Source: Isochrysis galbana (Eukaryota; Haptophyta; Isochrysidales; Isochrysidaceae). From it: DNA of 64,000 nt. Location: contig CM030944.1 in the NCBI GenBank assembly GCA_018136815.1, positions 69,501 through 133,500 of the forward strand. The letters are read 5' to 3'. Each line of letters opens with the position of its first letter. Position 1 is the stretch's first letter. The position numbers and the translations under genes are program-made. The notes beneath the pieces are model-generated. The model was not told the origin of the DNA, did no database searches, and saw only the letters and a program-made list of their open reading frames with translations. Positions 9,186 to 20,000 of this stretch are shown in pieces.

Positions 9186-12100
9186 TCGCCAAAGGCGAAA
9201 CCCTGATTCTCCCAATCGTTGCCATTCCCGAGAAAGGTACAAGCTTACCTTCGAGGCTGAAATGTGCTCAAGCGTCAAAGACATAGGCCAGCAACAATTC
9301 TTCGCCTAAGTCGGCGGCATCCAAACCTGTAACATTCCTGCGTCGTGACCCAGCACCTGGTTGCCTAGTTGAGGTTGAATGAAGTGGAGGCTATTACCAA
9401 GCAAGTGACATGAAACATGAAGTCAGAGAATGGGGCATGCGGGGTTAAATCCAAGATGTTGGATTAATTTGATGCTCCCAGCGCGAGGTTGCGAAATTTT
9501 ACGAATTTATTCTTCTCAAGCGCCTTGGTCATCATATCAGCGATCTGATCTTCAGTCGATATCCACATCGGTATGGAAACACGATCGAGATATTGTTTGC
9601 GACCAAACCAGATCCAATTGTCGTAGTGTCGAGTGCGTCCTTTTACGCCAGGGTTCTTGATGGACGCAACGGTAGCTGAATTATCGCAGAAGATTGTCGC
9701 CGGGAGTTTATATTCGGCTTCGAGAAACTCGAGAACATTGAGTACGAAGCGAAGGTCTTTAGCAGCATTGGTGTAGGCGGCGATTTCGGCCTCAGCGGAG
9801 CTTTGTGGAATGATCTTGAGTTTGCGAGCGGAGTATGAGATAGCGGCACCGCAGTATTTGATGATGTGGCCGGCGAAGGGCGTCGGTGAACTCCCCCATG
9901 ATGCGTCGGAATAAACTTCAATGTTCGGACGGTTGCCGTTGAATTTAATCCCGAGATGCCTAGTGTTGTGAAGGTAGGCTAGCGCGCCGAGGGCGGCGGA
10001 ATGATTCGACGGACTGGGATCATGCATAAATTGACAAAGGAAGCTCGAGACGAATGAGATGTCAGGCCTCGTGCAATTAGCAACCCAAAGTATGCATCCC
10101 ATGAGGGATAAGAATGGCTTATCGCGCATGGCAGCTCGTTCCTCATCGTTGTTAGCGCCGTTCATCTTCATAAATCCCTCAACATCGGAGGAGCGGACGG
10201 GAACCGAGTAGGGTTGAGAAGACGTTGATAGAAATTTCTTCGATGCGGTTTGGATATAGTTGTCTTGATTGATGGTCATTGTTTTGTTGTCGTAGTCCCT
10301 GGTGAGGTTCATGCCGCAGAAGAGCGATGGCGGCTTAGGGGCGCTACAAGCAAAACGAGCGGTGTATTGTTGGATGAAGGAGTCGAGTTGGGTTCCGCCG
10401 CTTTTGGTTCGAGGATACCCGATGAGCAGATTGTCGACGTAGAGTCCAATCTTAATTAGAATGCCATCGAGGGTACGCTTGAAGATATTGGGCTCGGCTG
10501 GACAGCGAATGAATCCAAGCGATTGAAGATGCTCTGCGTTAGACTTCATGAATAGGTTTCCGGCTTGTTTAGTTCCTTCGAGAGGGCGTGTTAGCTTGCA
10601 AGCAGTGAAACCTTGTTGGACAAAGCCATGGGGTTGTTCGACGTATAAGTCCATGTTGGGATCCATGTCGCCTTGAGTAAACGCCTTGGTAACGTCTATT
10701 TCAAGCCATGCATAGCTAGAGGCGCAAAGATGGGCAAGGAACAGGCGGATAGATTCACATCGCATGGTAGAGCAAAATGTTTCGTCATAGTCGATGCCTT
10801 CAATTTGAGAGTAGCCACAAGCCACCCATCGGGCCTTGAATCGATCAACCGAGCCGTCGTCTTTGTAGATTACCTTGTACACCCATTTGCCTTTAGTACA
10901 TTTCCGGCCAGGGGGTAGGCTTTTGACAAGTGTCCAAGCGCGGTTAGTCTCGTATTTTCCTTTGACGTCGTCTTTCATGGCTTCGAGCCATCGGCTTCCG
11001 TAGATGGGGTCAGCGATGGCTTCCTTAAAGGATCGAGGCGTCTGAATTGAGTTAGCCGAATCGGGACTAATAATGACACGCTCCCCCACCGATGAGGCGG
11101 ACAATGCGAAGGCTAACAGGCCGGCTGCGGCGAGAGAAGTTACGCTAGGGCGAACGGGCGTAGCCGAGACCGGTGGCGGGATGGGCTGAGCTAAGACGAT
11201 TGGTGCGTGGGGCGTAGGCCGGGCTTGGGTGAGGATGGCGTGGGGAAGAGTGTGAGTCGGAGGCTGGCGAAATTCCCGGACTACGCGTGAAGGGTCGAAA
11301 TCATCGCCGAGAGCGGTGAAAGCGCGTTCGTTGAAGACAGCATCGACGACCGTTGCAACTCGATTGCGAGAAGGGAGGAAGACATAGTAGCCATTGCGTG
11401 CGGAGTCGATGCCCAGGAATACGCCCTTCTCGCGCGGCGAGGCCAATTTCTTAGGCGCATGGATGTTAGGCTCTGGTACAAGGGCGAAGCCATCGCAAAA
11501 CATGACCTTGAATTTCGATAGGTCGTAAGGATGATGCGCGAGGAGCTCGTAGGGACTAGCGCCTTGATGGTTGGCGGACGTCGGTAGTGCCCGTTGAATT
11601 TCACACGCGTATTGCATTAAGAATGGCCATAATAGCGATTTCATACCGTCATAACCAGAGTGGGCTAACATGACGCGCATCGGCCGTAGAAGGGTGTACC
11701 ATAGGCGCTCGGCGTGGGCGTTGCGGTCGGGAGCATAGGGCGGAGAGTACGTACGTCGAATTCCCAGCTCCGCGCAGAACTCATCAACATTATTAGCGGT
11801 AAATTCGGTGCCATTATCGCAGTGCCAGGTGTCAACAACGCCCGGTAGCACTGTTTTCGAGAGGAATCTCTTGTGATCGATCATGAATTGCTTCGCCGCG
11901 TTTAGCACTGAGCCGCTATCCTTCGATTTGAGAAAATAGACGGACGGGTAGTGCGTAGCCCGGTCGTAGAAGCAAACCGCGTATTCGTATTGACCAATTA
12001 GACTCCGAGGAAATGGGCCTATGGTATCGCTAGTGACGCACTCGCCAAAATAGGAATATTTGGTTTGAGTCGTGCTAGCCTTGACTTTGTTTGCGCGACG

Positions 12101-14138
12101 ACGATTCTTGAGGCAAGCTTCGCACGTAGATGAGTCGTGCTTGTATTTCCCAAGATTGAGTTTGTGGAGAGCTTGGTCAATTCGAGAGGCGTGCGCGTGC
12201 CCAAATCGTGCGTGTAGAATGTCGTGTTCAGCATCTAGCGGCTCGTGCCGAGTTGCGAATGCACGGATGGTGTTGTGCTTGCCGGTGCGATCAAGAGGGA
12301 TATGGTGTCCATTCGGGAGAATGATACGGAATTCGTCTTGGCCGTTAGGTGTGTTGAGAATCGTTTTGATATTGTCATGCTCGTCGGCGTACCGTGCGCT
12401 GAAGAGATTGGAGGCTAACTTAGGCGCGATCAAAACATTGGAGAGGTGCATATGTTGGTTATCGCCGACGGCGACGAGGGCAGAGCCAACGCCAATCACT
12501 TCGATGAGCTTGTTATCCGCAACTCGGATGCGCTCTCCTTGCGACGGACGGATGTCAAAGCATAAGCTGGGATCATTCACCATGTGTCTAGTGGCTCCGG
12601 AATCGTTGATCCATGTCGACGATGCTCGTTGGCCGCGATTACAATTGACATTGAAAACGCTCATGAACGCATCATAAACCTCTTCGTTGTTGAGTGGAGG
12701 CCAATCATCTTGGGCGAGATGAGCCTCGTTAGCCTCAGCTAGGTCGGGTAGATTGGCGTCGTTGGCGGCGGGCGCAACATCACAATCGTTGGTATGATCG
12801 ATAGGAGTGCCATCGGCCATCGGCCCAAAATGCTACTCCATCCTCGTCGAAGTAGTAGTCATCTTCGGTTTGGAGCGCCGCAATGGGGTGAGAGTGAGAG
12901 GCTCCCCCACGGCCTAATGGTCGTCGTTGGCGCTGACCTTTCCCGCGCCCCTTGGCTAGTCCGGCACCGTTTCCACTTCGCCGCGCTTGCAATCGGTCTA
13001 ATGATTGTTTAAGGGTGGATATAGCGGCGGCGATAGGGCGAACCCCTTTCGCTGATGGGCATTGTTCGCGGCGATGTCCTAGGCCGCGGCAATTCCAGCA
13101 AACTTCTTGCCTTAGACAGTCAGATAGTGAGAAGAGCGTAGCTTTGCCATCTGAAGCGGTGGCTAGAGCTTCGTGGTCTTCATCATTATCCCGCTCTTCG
13201 ATCATCATCGCATCTGGCCGGCCGGCGGCAGCACCGCGGTGACGAGCGGCTCGACGCCGAATAGCTCCATCCCTCACCAAAGATCGCCATACCTTGTCCA
13301 CCCATTCTTGGAGCGCATGAAAGTCTCGCGCGTAGGCTGGAGGCGGCGGAGCGGTCCCATCCGGAGTAGGCGGCGTAGGGAGGATTTTCTTGAAGCGCCA
13401 AGTACCGGGAGTGCCTTGGAGCTCATTGATCGCTTCTAGTTGAAGCGCTCCATGCTCACATGTAGATAGGCACTGAAGTAGCTTGATGCTGAAATCTTCT
13501 TGAGTCTTTTGGTGAGTAGCCGGGCGATCAGAGTTGAGACCGAAAAGGTGGTGTGTGAAGAGATGGATGGTATTCTCATCAATGCCAACGGTGTCGAAGT
13601 TAGCGTCGTACCAGAGTCGATCAAGAGCTATCATTTCGAGCGAAGTGGTAACCACTCGACACTGATTTTCAAGAAATAGCCACGCTTGGCGCCCGTCGTT
13701 AGAGTAGTTGGCAAACATGTGGTCCCTTAAGTGTTGATTTGTGATGTGGAAGTAGAGCTCTTTGAACAATCGTTTGTTGCGGCGTGCTCTGAGCCTGGCT
13801 TGTGCTTGAGTGGGATTTCCGTGTGTTTGAGCCCAAACATCGCCTCCGATATCCGTGCCGCGGCGAGTTTGATCAAGATCATTTTCATCGTTTTCAGCCT
13901 GGATGGCGGCTAAAGAGACACCAATCTCCCGTTCAAAACGTTCAAAGCTTAAACCACGTTGCCCATCAAAGGGGCGACAGAGGGGATATTACTTCCGGTC
14001 CCAATCGCGATCAGAGACATTGAGCATGAAAGCATCAAAAACAGCCTCACCAGAATTCTGTGAGGATTCCCTCAAAATCTCATGATCTGACAGTGAAGTG
14101 GCCATGAATGGCGCCTTTTCAAAGTCCTGGCCTGCCAA
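8990..14138 (-). mobile_element. Ty1/Copia-type LTR retrotransposon, nearly whole, 5' end lost in an assembly gap
   Basis: A fossil or recent Copia element on the minus strand. Parts: a gag region (about 12780-14105) with a CCHC zinc knuckle (CWNCRGLGHRREQC); a long pol frame (9464-12820) with protease (DSGA), GAG-pre-integrase HHCC, integrase core, reverse transcriptase and RNase H in the order protease, integrase, RT, RNase H that defines Copia; and an LTR-like segment at about 8990-9185, the 3' LTR for this strand. The matching 5' LTR is not visible: the element runs into the N gap at 14139. Pol looks whole as one frame; gag looks broken about once. The long open pol frame suggests a fairly young insertion. 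Confidence 0.9.
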
Positions 14139-14238
14139 NNNNNNNNNNNNNNNNNNNNNNNNNNNNNNNNNNNNNNNNNNNNNNNNNNNNNNNNNNNNNN
14201 NNNNNNNNNNNNNNNNNNNNNNNNNNNNNNNNNNNNNN
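14139..14238. other. Assembly gap (100 N)
   Basis: A run of exactly 100 N marks a gap of unknown true size. It hides the 5' end of the Copia element and any 5' LTR. Bases 14239-14320 to its right show no clear match to the left LTR. Confidence 0.95.
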
Positions 14239-14320
14239 GTCTTTTCCCACTATCTCGGAGCAGATTGCCACCATCAGCGTGTCCAGTACCGAACGGGAGA
14301 CTTCCAAGGGGCTAGCTGTA

Positions 14321-14393
14321 GGGCGGTCAAACAGGGGCTTTTTAACTAATAGTAAGTAAGGGTTGGGCTGCATTTTTTGACCGTGGCGCGAGG
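14321..14393 (-). repeat. 80-bp dispersed repeat, copy 3
   Basis: Reverse orientation. It begins GGGCGGTCAAACAGGGGC, contains TTTTTAACTAATAGTAAG, and ends TTTTTTGACCGTGGCGCG. The inverted ends GGTCAAA and TTTGACC are clear. It is very close to copy 4 at 45 kb over the whole length. Confidence 0.75.
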
Positions 14394-14734
14394 CCCAATA
14401 AAAACCTTTAAAAAAAACATCTGAAGATTCTGGGCTACACACCTACTAAACAAGGGCATTCCCCTATCTCTATCGACATCGCCCTTCTTTTCCCTTTCCT
14501 CCACCCCCTCCCCTCCCCCCCGTCATTCCGCCTTTGTCGTCGGTATCCGGGGTTCGGCCCAGGTGCAGGTGCGCTACCTTGGGCCCGGTTCAGAGTGTGG
14601 GTTCCGGGCAGGCCTGTTGTTTGTACTTACGTAGTCCCTTGGCCGGTGGAGTCCGAGCTGTTACGTCTTTTCCTCACTTTGTGGAAATCAATATCTCCAA
14701 ATTCTTGGAGATATGCCGCAGCCTGGATTGTAAC

Positions 14735-14875
14735 GAGATGAACGAGATGTAACGAGATGGCCGGATGGCCCGACGACGAGATGAACGAGATGGCCTTGAT
14801 GGCCCGACGAGATGAATGAGATGAACGAGATGAACGAGATGGCCTTGATGACCCGACGAGATGAACGAGATTTTC
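14735..14875. repeat. Short tandem repeat of GAGATGAAC / GGCCTTGATGGCCCGACGA phrases
   Basis: Imperfect repetition of GAGATGAACGAGATGG and GGCCTTGATGGCCCGACGA makes a scrambled minisatellite. On the minus strand it translates into Ser/His/Arg-rich low-complexity frames, which I take as shadows. The rest of 14400-15030 shows no gene. Confidence 0.6.
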
Positions 14876-15029
14876 GGGTAACGGAACTGGACGGAGAGCT
14901 TCCCCACTAAGCTTGGTCGTAATGCGGTGAAACCGTTTGCGAGACAAGCGGGAAACCGGGGCGGAAGGAACTGGCAAGGAAGCCGGCAGGAGCAGGAAGG
15001 CAGAGGAAATGTCTTGGCAAGGCGACGGA

Positions 15030-15800
15030 GGCAGGATTCCCAAGAGTAGGAGGAGGCAGGATTCTCAAGAGTAGGAGGAGGCAGGATTCTCAAGAGTAGG
15101 AGGAGGCAGGATTCTCAAGAGTAGGAGGAGGCAGGATTCTCAAGAGTAGGAGGAGGCAGGATTCTCAAGAGTAGGAGGAGGCAGGATTCTCAAGAGTAGG
15201 AGGAGGCAGGATTCTCAAGAGTAGGAGGAGGCAGGATTCTCAAGAGTAGGAGGAGGCAGGATTCTCAAGAGTAGGAGGAGGCAGGATTCTCAAGAGTAGG
15301 AGGAGGCAGGATTCTCAAGAGTAGGAGGAGGCAGGATTCTCAAGAGTAGGAGGAGGCAGGATTCTTAACAGTAGGAGGAGGCAGGATTCTTAACAGTAGG
15401 AGGAGGCAGGATTCTTAACAGTAGGAGGAGGCAGGATTCTTAACAGTAGGAGGAGGCAGGATTCTTAACAGTAGGAGGAGGCAGGATTCTTAACAGTAGG
15501 AGGAGGCAGGATTCTTAACAGTAGGAGGAGGCAGGATTCTTAACAGTAGGAGGAGGCAGGATTCTTAACAGTAGGAGGAGGCAGGATTCTTAACAGTAGG
15601 AGGAGGCAGGATTCTTAACAGTAGGAGGAGGCAGGATTCTTAACAGTAGGAGGAGGCAGGATTCTTAACAGTAGGAAGAGGCAGGATTCTTAACAGTAGG
15701 CGGAGGCAGATTCTTAACAGTAGGCGGAGGCAGGATTTTTAACGGTAGGGAGACAGGGAGACAGGATTTTTAACGGTAGAAGAAGGCAGGATTTTTTACT
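15030..15800. repeat. 25-bp minisatellite array, about 29 copies in two homogenised blocks
   Basis: The unit is AGGAGGAGGCAGGATTC plus eight variable-block bases. In about 13 copies (15045-15360) the variable part reads TCAAGAGT; in about 13-14 copies (15361-15700) it reads TTAACAGT, with an abrupt switch. Beyond 15700 the copies decay (shorter, G-to-C and A changes) to about 15800. No spacers of independent sequence are present. Confidence 0.9.
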
Positions 15801-15879
15801 GGTAGAAGAAGAGCGCTGAACTTAACTGTAGAAGAAGAGCGGAGAGGAGAAGGAGCGGGGCTCGAACTGCAGAGCGCTC

Positions 15880-15955
15880 CGTCCGGACTCGAACTCGCGA
15901 CCCAGAGCAAAAGGTTGGTGGAGGCGGTGGGTTGAACCACTATGCCACGCGAGAG
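15880..15955 (-). mobile_element. tRNA-derived SINE head (A and B boxes)
   Basis: On the minus strand the sequence reads GCGTGGCATAGTGGTTCAAC, an A-box-like pol III element, and about 40 bases later GGTCGCGAGTTCGAGTCC, a B-box-like element. Spacing and order match a tRNA internal promoter, but I cannot fold a complete cloverleaf with matching acceptor arms, so a tRNA-derived SINE is more likely than a working tRNA gene. The adjoining minisatellite (15030-15800) would lie on its 3' side. Confidence 0.6.
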
Positions 15956-16403
15956 TTTACGTAGCTATAGGGCCAATGGGAAGGGCTGAGAACCGCCCTA
16001 TATACTCTGGGTTATTTTCTCTTCTTTTTCACTCTTCTTCTCCTTCTTCCTCTGTTCTTTTTACTGTTTTACTGTTTTTCTTTTTACTGTTATTTCTTTT
16101 TGCCTGGGTTGAGCCCCGGTGAAGCCGACGAAGTTGGCGGCGGAGCCGTAGCAGACGGTGGAGAAGGAGAGAGATGAAGAAGGGAGTCGGGCAGCAGGCC
16201 CGGGGCCTCTCCACAACGAGACGGCTGACTTGGGGCGACCGAGTTGACCGAGAGGCGTTCGAGCGAGGGATGGTAGGGCTCGTAGGCGGCCTCCGAGTCC
16301 GATGGTAATGGTGGCGGTGCCTCGAGACATGCGCGAGAAGAGGGGAGGAATCCTTCCAGAGGATTATCCTCACCCTGGAAAGACTCGGGCTTGGACCCGT
16401 CTC

Positions 16404-16482
16404 CGACGGAAGAGAATTATAACGATAAATGCCGAACGACGAAGAGGAGCCTAACCAGTGTCGATTCGCGAATGCGACAACA
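16404..16482 (-). repeat. Dispersed TGTCGCATTCGCGA motif with downstream TATA-like box
   Basis: On the minus strand TTGTCGCATTCGCGAATCGA is followed about 45 bases later by ATTTATCGTTATAATTCTCT. The same pair occurs in plus orientation at 37225-37300, and a diverged one at 8421-8470. It may be the core of an LTR promoter; a minus-strand frame (16029-16754) runs through it but has no recognisable domain, and I do not call it a gene. Confidence 0.5.
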
Positions 16483-16639
16483 TCCAGTGCAACAAAGACT
16501 GAGCCATCTGCAAGAAAATGCTTGATGGAGCTTTGAGTGATGACAGTGGGTTTTGGGTTGTTCCTCTCCCTCTCACCATTGCTCTGCCTCTCCCTCTCCC
16601 TCGATCTCTCAATGTCACCATCACTATCGCTCAACTGCT

Positions 16640-17036
16640 CACTCTCTCTCCCTTCCCTCCCCTCTCTCATCGTGACAACCCTCCCGGGGCGCCTTGGCAA
16701 GGCAATGGACGCAGAACCCCCACCGCTGCTGCGGGCAGCGCGGTTGCGGAGCATGGGTGGGGAGGCACAGGCGTTGCACCGGGACTTTCCGGAGGGGTGG
16801 TGGGAGTGGAACGACCGTGGGCCGGGCTCGGTGGTGTTGAATGTGAGCAGCTCGCTTGCTCGGCTGCACTTTTTGTCGGCGGACAGGAGTGAGCTCGTTC
16901 AGGTTGTGCTTTGGCAAGGTGACGCGGTGTACTTCGACGGCGACGTCATTCACTGCGGCAGCTCCTACGAGGGGGAGCACATTCGCCTGCACTTCTTTGT
17001 GTGGGAGGCGCCCGTCTCGGGCGGAGCTCGAGTGTG
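16640..17036 (+). pseudogene. 2OG-Fe(II) oxygenase-like fragment, truncated at the WD40 array
   Basis: The plus-strand frame 16537-17073 contains ALHRDFPEGWWEWND followed about 60 residues later by [19 protein letters not shown] and then [11 protein letters not shown]. The HxD, distal His and Arg spacing resembles the double-stranded beta-helix core of 2-oxoglutarate/Fe(II) dioxygenases. After VWEAP the frame passes straight into sequence that is the reverse complement of the adjacent WD40 repeats, so the gene is cut there. The upstream part of the frame is CT-rich low complexity, and no start is clear. It overlaps, antisense, the last exon of the NLR-like gene. The family call rests on motif spacing only. 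Confidence 0.4.
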
Positions 17037-20000
17037 CCTGCGTGGGCAGAGAGGAGGGGTCAGATTCGGCTGAGGAGGGGTGATTTGCGGCCAAAAACGC
17101 ACCTGCATTCCAGACTTTGATCGTCAGGTCATATGATCCGGACACGATGTTGCTCCCGTCCGGCGAAAACGCGACCGAGCCAACCCAATTGCTGTGGGCG
17201 TTGGTCTTCTCACTCCTAAGCTCGAGCGTGCCTGTGTGAGAAGGCAGGAGGGGTCAGATTTGGCCGAGGAGGGGTGATTTGCGGCCAAAAATGCACCTGC
17301 ATCCCAGACTTTGATCGTCTCGTCTTTCGAGCCGGACACAATCTTGGTCCCGTCAGGGGAAAACGCCACCGAGAAGATCCGATCGCTATGGGCGTTGGAT
17401 TTCTCACTCTTGAGCTCGAGTGTGCCTGTGTGGGAAGGTAGGAGGAGTCAACTTTGGCCGAGGAGAGGCAATTTGCGGCCAAAAATGCACCTGCATCCCA
17501 GACTTTGATCGTCTTGTCATCAGATCCGGACACGATCTTGGTCCCGTCCGGCGAAAACGCGACCGAGACAACAGAATGGCTGTGAGCGTTGGTCTTTTCG
17601 CTCTTGAGCTCGAGGGTGCCTGCGTGGGCAGGGAGGAGGGGTCAGATTTGGCCGAGGAGGGGTGATTTGCGGCGAAAATCGCACCTGCATCCCAGACTTT
17701 GATCGTCTTGTCCCACGAGCCGGACACAATCTTGGTTCCATCCGGCGAAAACGTGACCGAGGTGATCCTATTGCTATGGGCGTTGGCCTTCTCGCTCTTG
17801 AGCTCAAGTGTGCCTGCGTGGGCAGGGAGGAGGGGTCAGCTTTGGCCGAGGAGGGGTGATTTGCGGCCAAAAACGCACCTGCATCCCAGACTTTGATCGT
17901 CATGTCATCCGATCCGGACACGATCTTGGTCCCGTCCGGCGAAAACGCGACCGAGCGAACATCATTGCTGTGAGCGTAGGTCTGTTCGCTCTTGAGCTCG
18001 AGTGTGGCTGTGTGGGAAGGCAGGAGGGGTCAGATTTGGCCGAGGAGGGGTGATTTGGGGCCAAAAACGCACCTGCATCCCAGACTTTGATCGTCTCGTC
18101 TTTCGAGCCGGACACAATCTTGGTCCCGTCAGGGGAAAACGCCACCGAGAAGATCCGATCGCTATGGGCGTTGGATTTCTCACTCTTGAGCTCGAGTGTG
18201 CCTGTGTGGGAAGGTAGGAGGAGTCAACTTTGGCCGAGGAGAGGCAATTTGCGGCCAAAAATGCACCTGCATCCCACACTTTGATCGTGCCATCACGGTA
18301 GCCCGCCACGATCCGCCCGGCGCCCTCCGCCTCGAAGACGGCGACGCTCAGCACGTCACTCGTGCCTTCCATCTTCCCTCGCAGCTCGTCTGTGGCAGTG
18401 TCGTACACGTACAGCGTCTTCCCAGCGCCGCCCACGAGGCATGTGGCCGAGACGGCGATGGCCAGCACCGGATTCTCGTGCGCAAATGTGGCGATGCACG
18501 GGTCGGCCTGAGGCTTGTTGCGCCACTTGAGAAGGCGCTGCGTCGACACGGCGCGCAGCTTCTCGAAGACGATTCCCTCGTCTGGATGCTGCAGCGCGAG
18601 CTGTGGCACCGCAGTCCCGCCCTCTCGCTGGATCACATCCGCATACCGACCGACAAAGGCCTTGAGCCGGCCGACATCTGCTGCCTGACCGCCCGCCGCT
18701 TCCACCACCACCGGCAGCCACGGCCGGGGCAGCCCCTGTCGCACGAGCGCGGCGATCATGTGCGCACGCCAGTTGGGCCCTTCGGCCGCCAGCCGGGTCG
18801 CTTCCACAAACTTGTCGCCGAACTCATTGCCGATCTGCACGCCCATGAGCACGGCGTTCATCCACCACACGTCCCAGTCGAAGTCCGGCAGGATCACTTC
18901 GCCGCCGCAGACCTCGCGCATCGCGTAGTACTCCTGGATGGACAGGTGGAAGGCCTGCATCTGCGGCGGCTCGAGCAGGCGCATGAGCGGCAGCTGGTCC
19001 TTGGCGACGAGCTCGCTGAGCTTGGTCGCCGCCGCCTCCTGCTTGGTGCGCTTGACGGCGGCGAGGAGGTGAGATTCGGTGATGATGCGCTGCTTGGCCC
19101 GGTGCGCCTCAAAGAAGACGGCCTGCAGCACCTGCTTGACCTCTTTCGAGTCCGTGGCGGCCTTTGTGCGCCCGAGCATCGCATCCGTCGCCGTCTCGTA
19201 GAGCGCAGCGGTCGTGGTCGGCATCTCGATGCCCACACGCAGCTCGGCGATCGAGGCGACCATGGCGAGCATCAGCGGGTTGGCCGTCACTCGGCGCTGC
19301 GTCTCGGCGTCCAGCGGCACCTTGTCGCGCAAGTAGGGCGCGAGCTTAGCGCACCGCTCCTCGCCGAGCCGCTGGGTGAGGAAGGCCTCCTGCTGCGCAT
19401 CGCTGAGCGGCACAAGCTCGAGCCGATGGAAGTCCTTGAAGAGGGCCTCGTCGAGCCCCGCCGGGCGCGAGGTGCAGAGGATCGGGTGGCCCTGCGGCGC
19501 GAGGACGGTGGCGATGTGATGCTCGATCTCCCCGCGCACAGCACCCGCCTCGTCGAGTCCATCAATCAGCAGCACCGCACGGCGTCTGGTCATCTCCTGG
19601 CACAGCATGCCACAGTGTGCTGGTTCACATGTGACCTGGAGGTAGGCGTCAATCCAGTTGGTGGCGGCAGCGAAGCGCTCCGCGTGTTGCGATAGTGACA
19701 CCTGCAACTGCTCCACCTTGATCAGGATGGGTGTGCACGTGTCATCGGGGAGGAGGTGCATGATCACCTGGCTCATCAGCCAGGTCTTCCCCGCTGCTGG
19801 CGGTGCAGTGAGCAGGGCGAGGACCTTCTGCTTGGGCAACCACGTACCCATCGTGGCCGCGTCCCTCACGGGCAGCATCTCGCCCATGGCGTCCTTGCCC
19901 TTGATGGCAATCGACACACACTGAGTGCGCGTGTCGAGCCGCCGGCCGGTGAGGGCGTCGGCGATGGACGCGTGCTGCACCCGCAAGACCTCGAGGTGCC

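Noticed and set aside
15030-15800. Possible CRISPR array
   Set aside because: The 25-bp units are directly adjacent with no unique spacers, in a spliced eukaryotic genome.
16029-16754. 241-residue minus-strand ORF as a host gene
   Set aside because: It spans the dispersed TGTCGCATTCGCGA repeat and CT-rich sequence, with no domain; more likely repeat-derived.
18196-19695. 499-residue plus-strand ORF antisense to the NLR-like gene
   Set aside because: It lies wholly opposite the NACHT exon; its peptide is His/Arg/Leu-rich with no domain, and the minus strand has Walker A and B motifs and consistent splicing.
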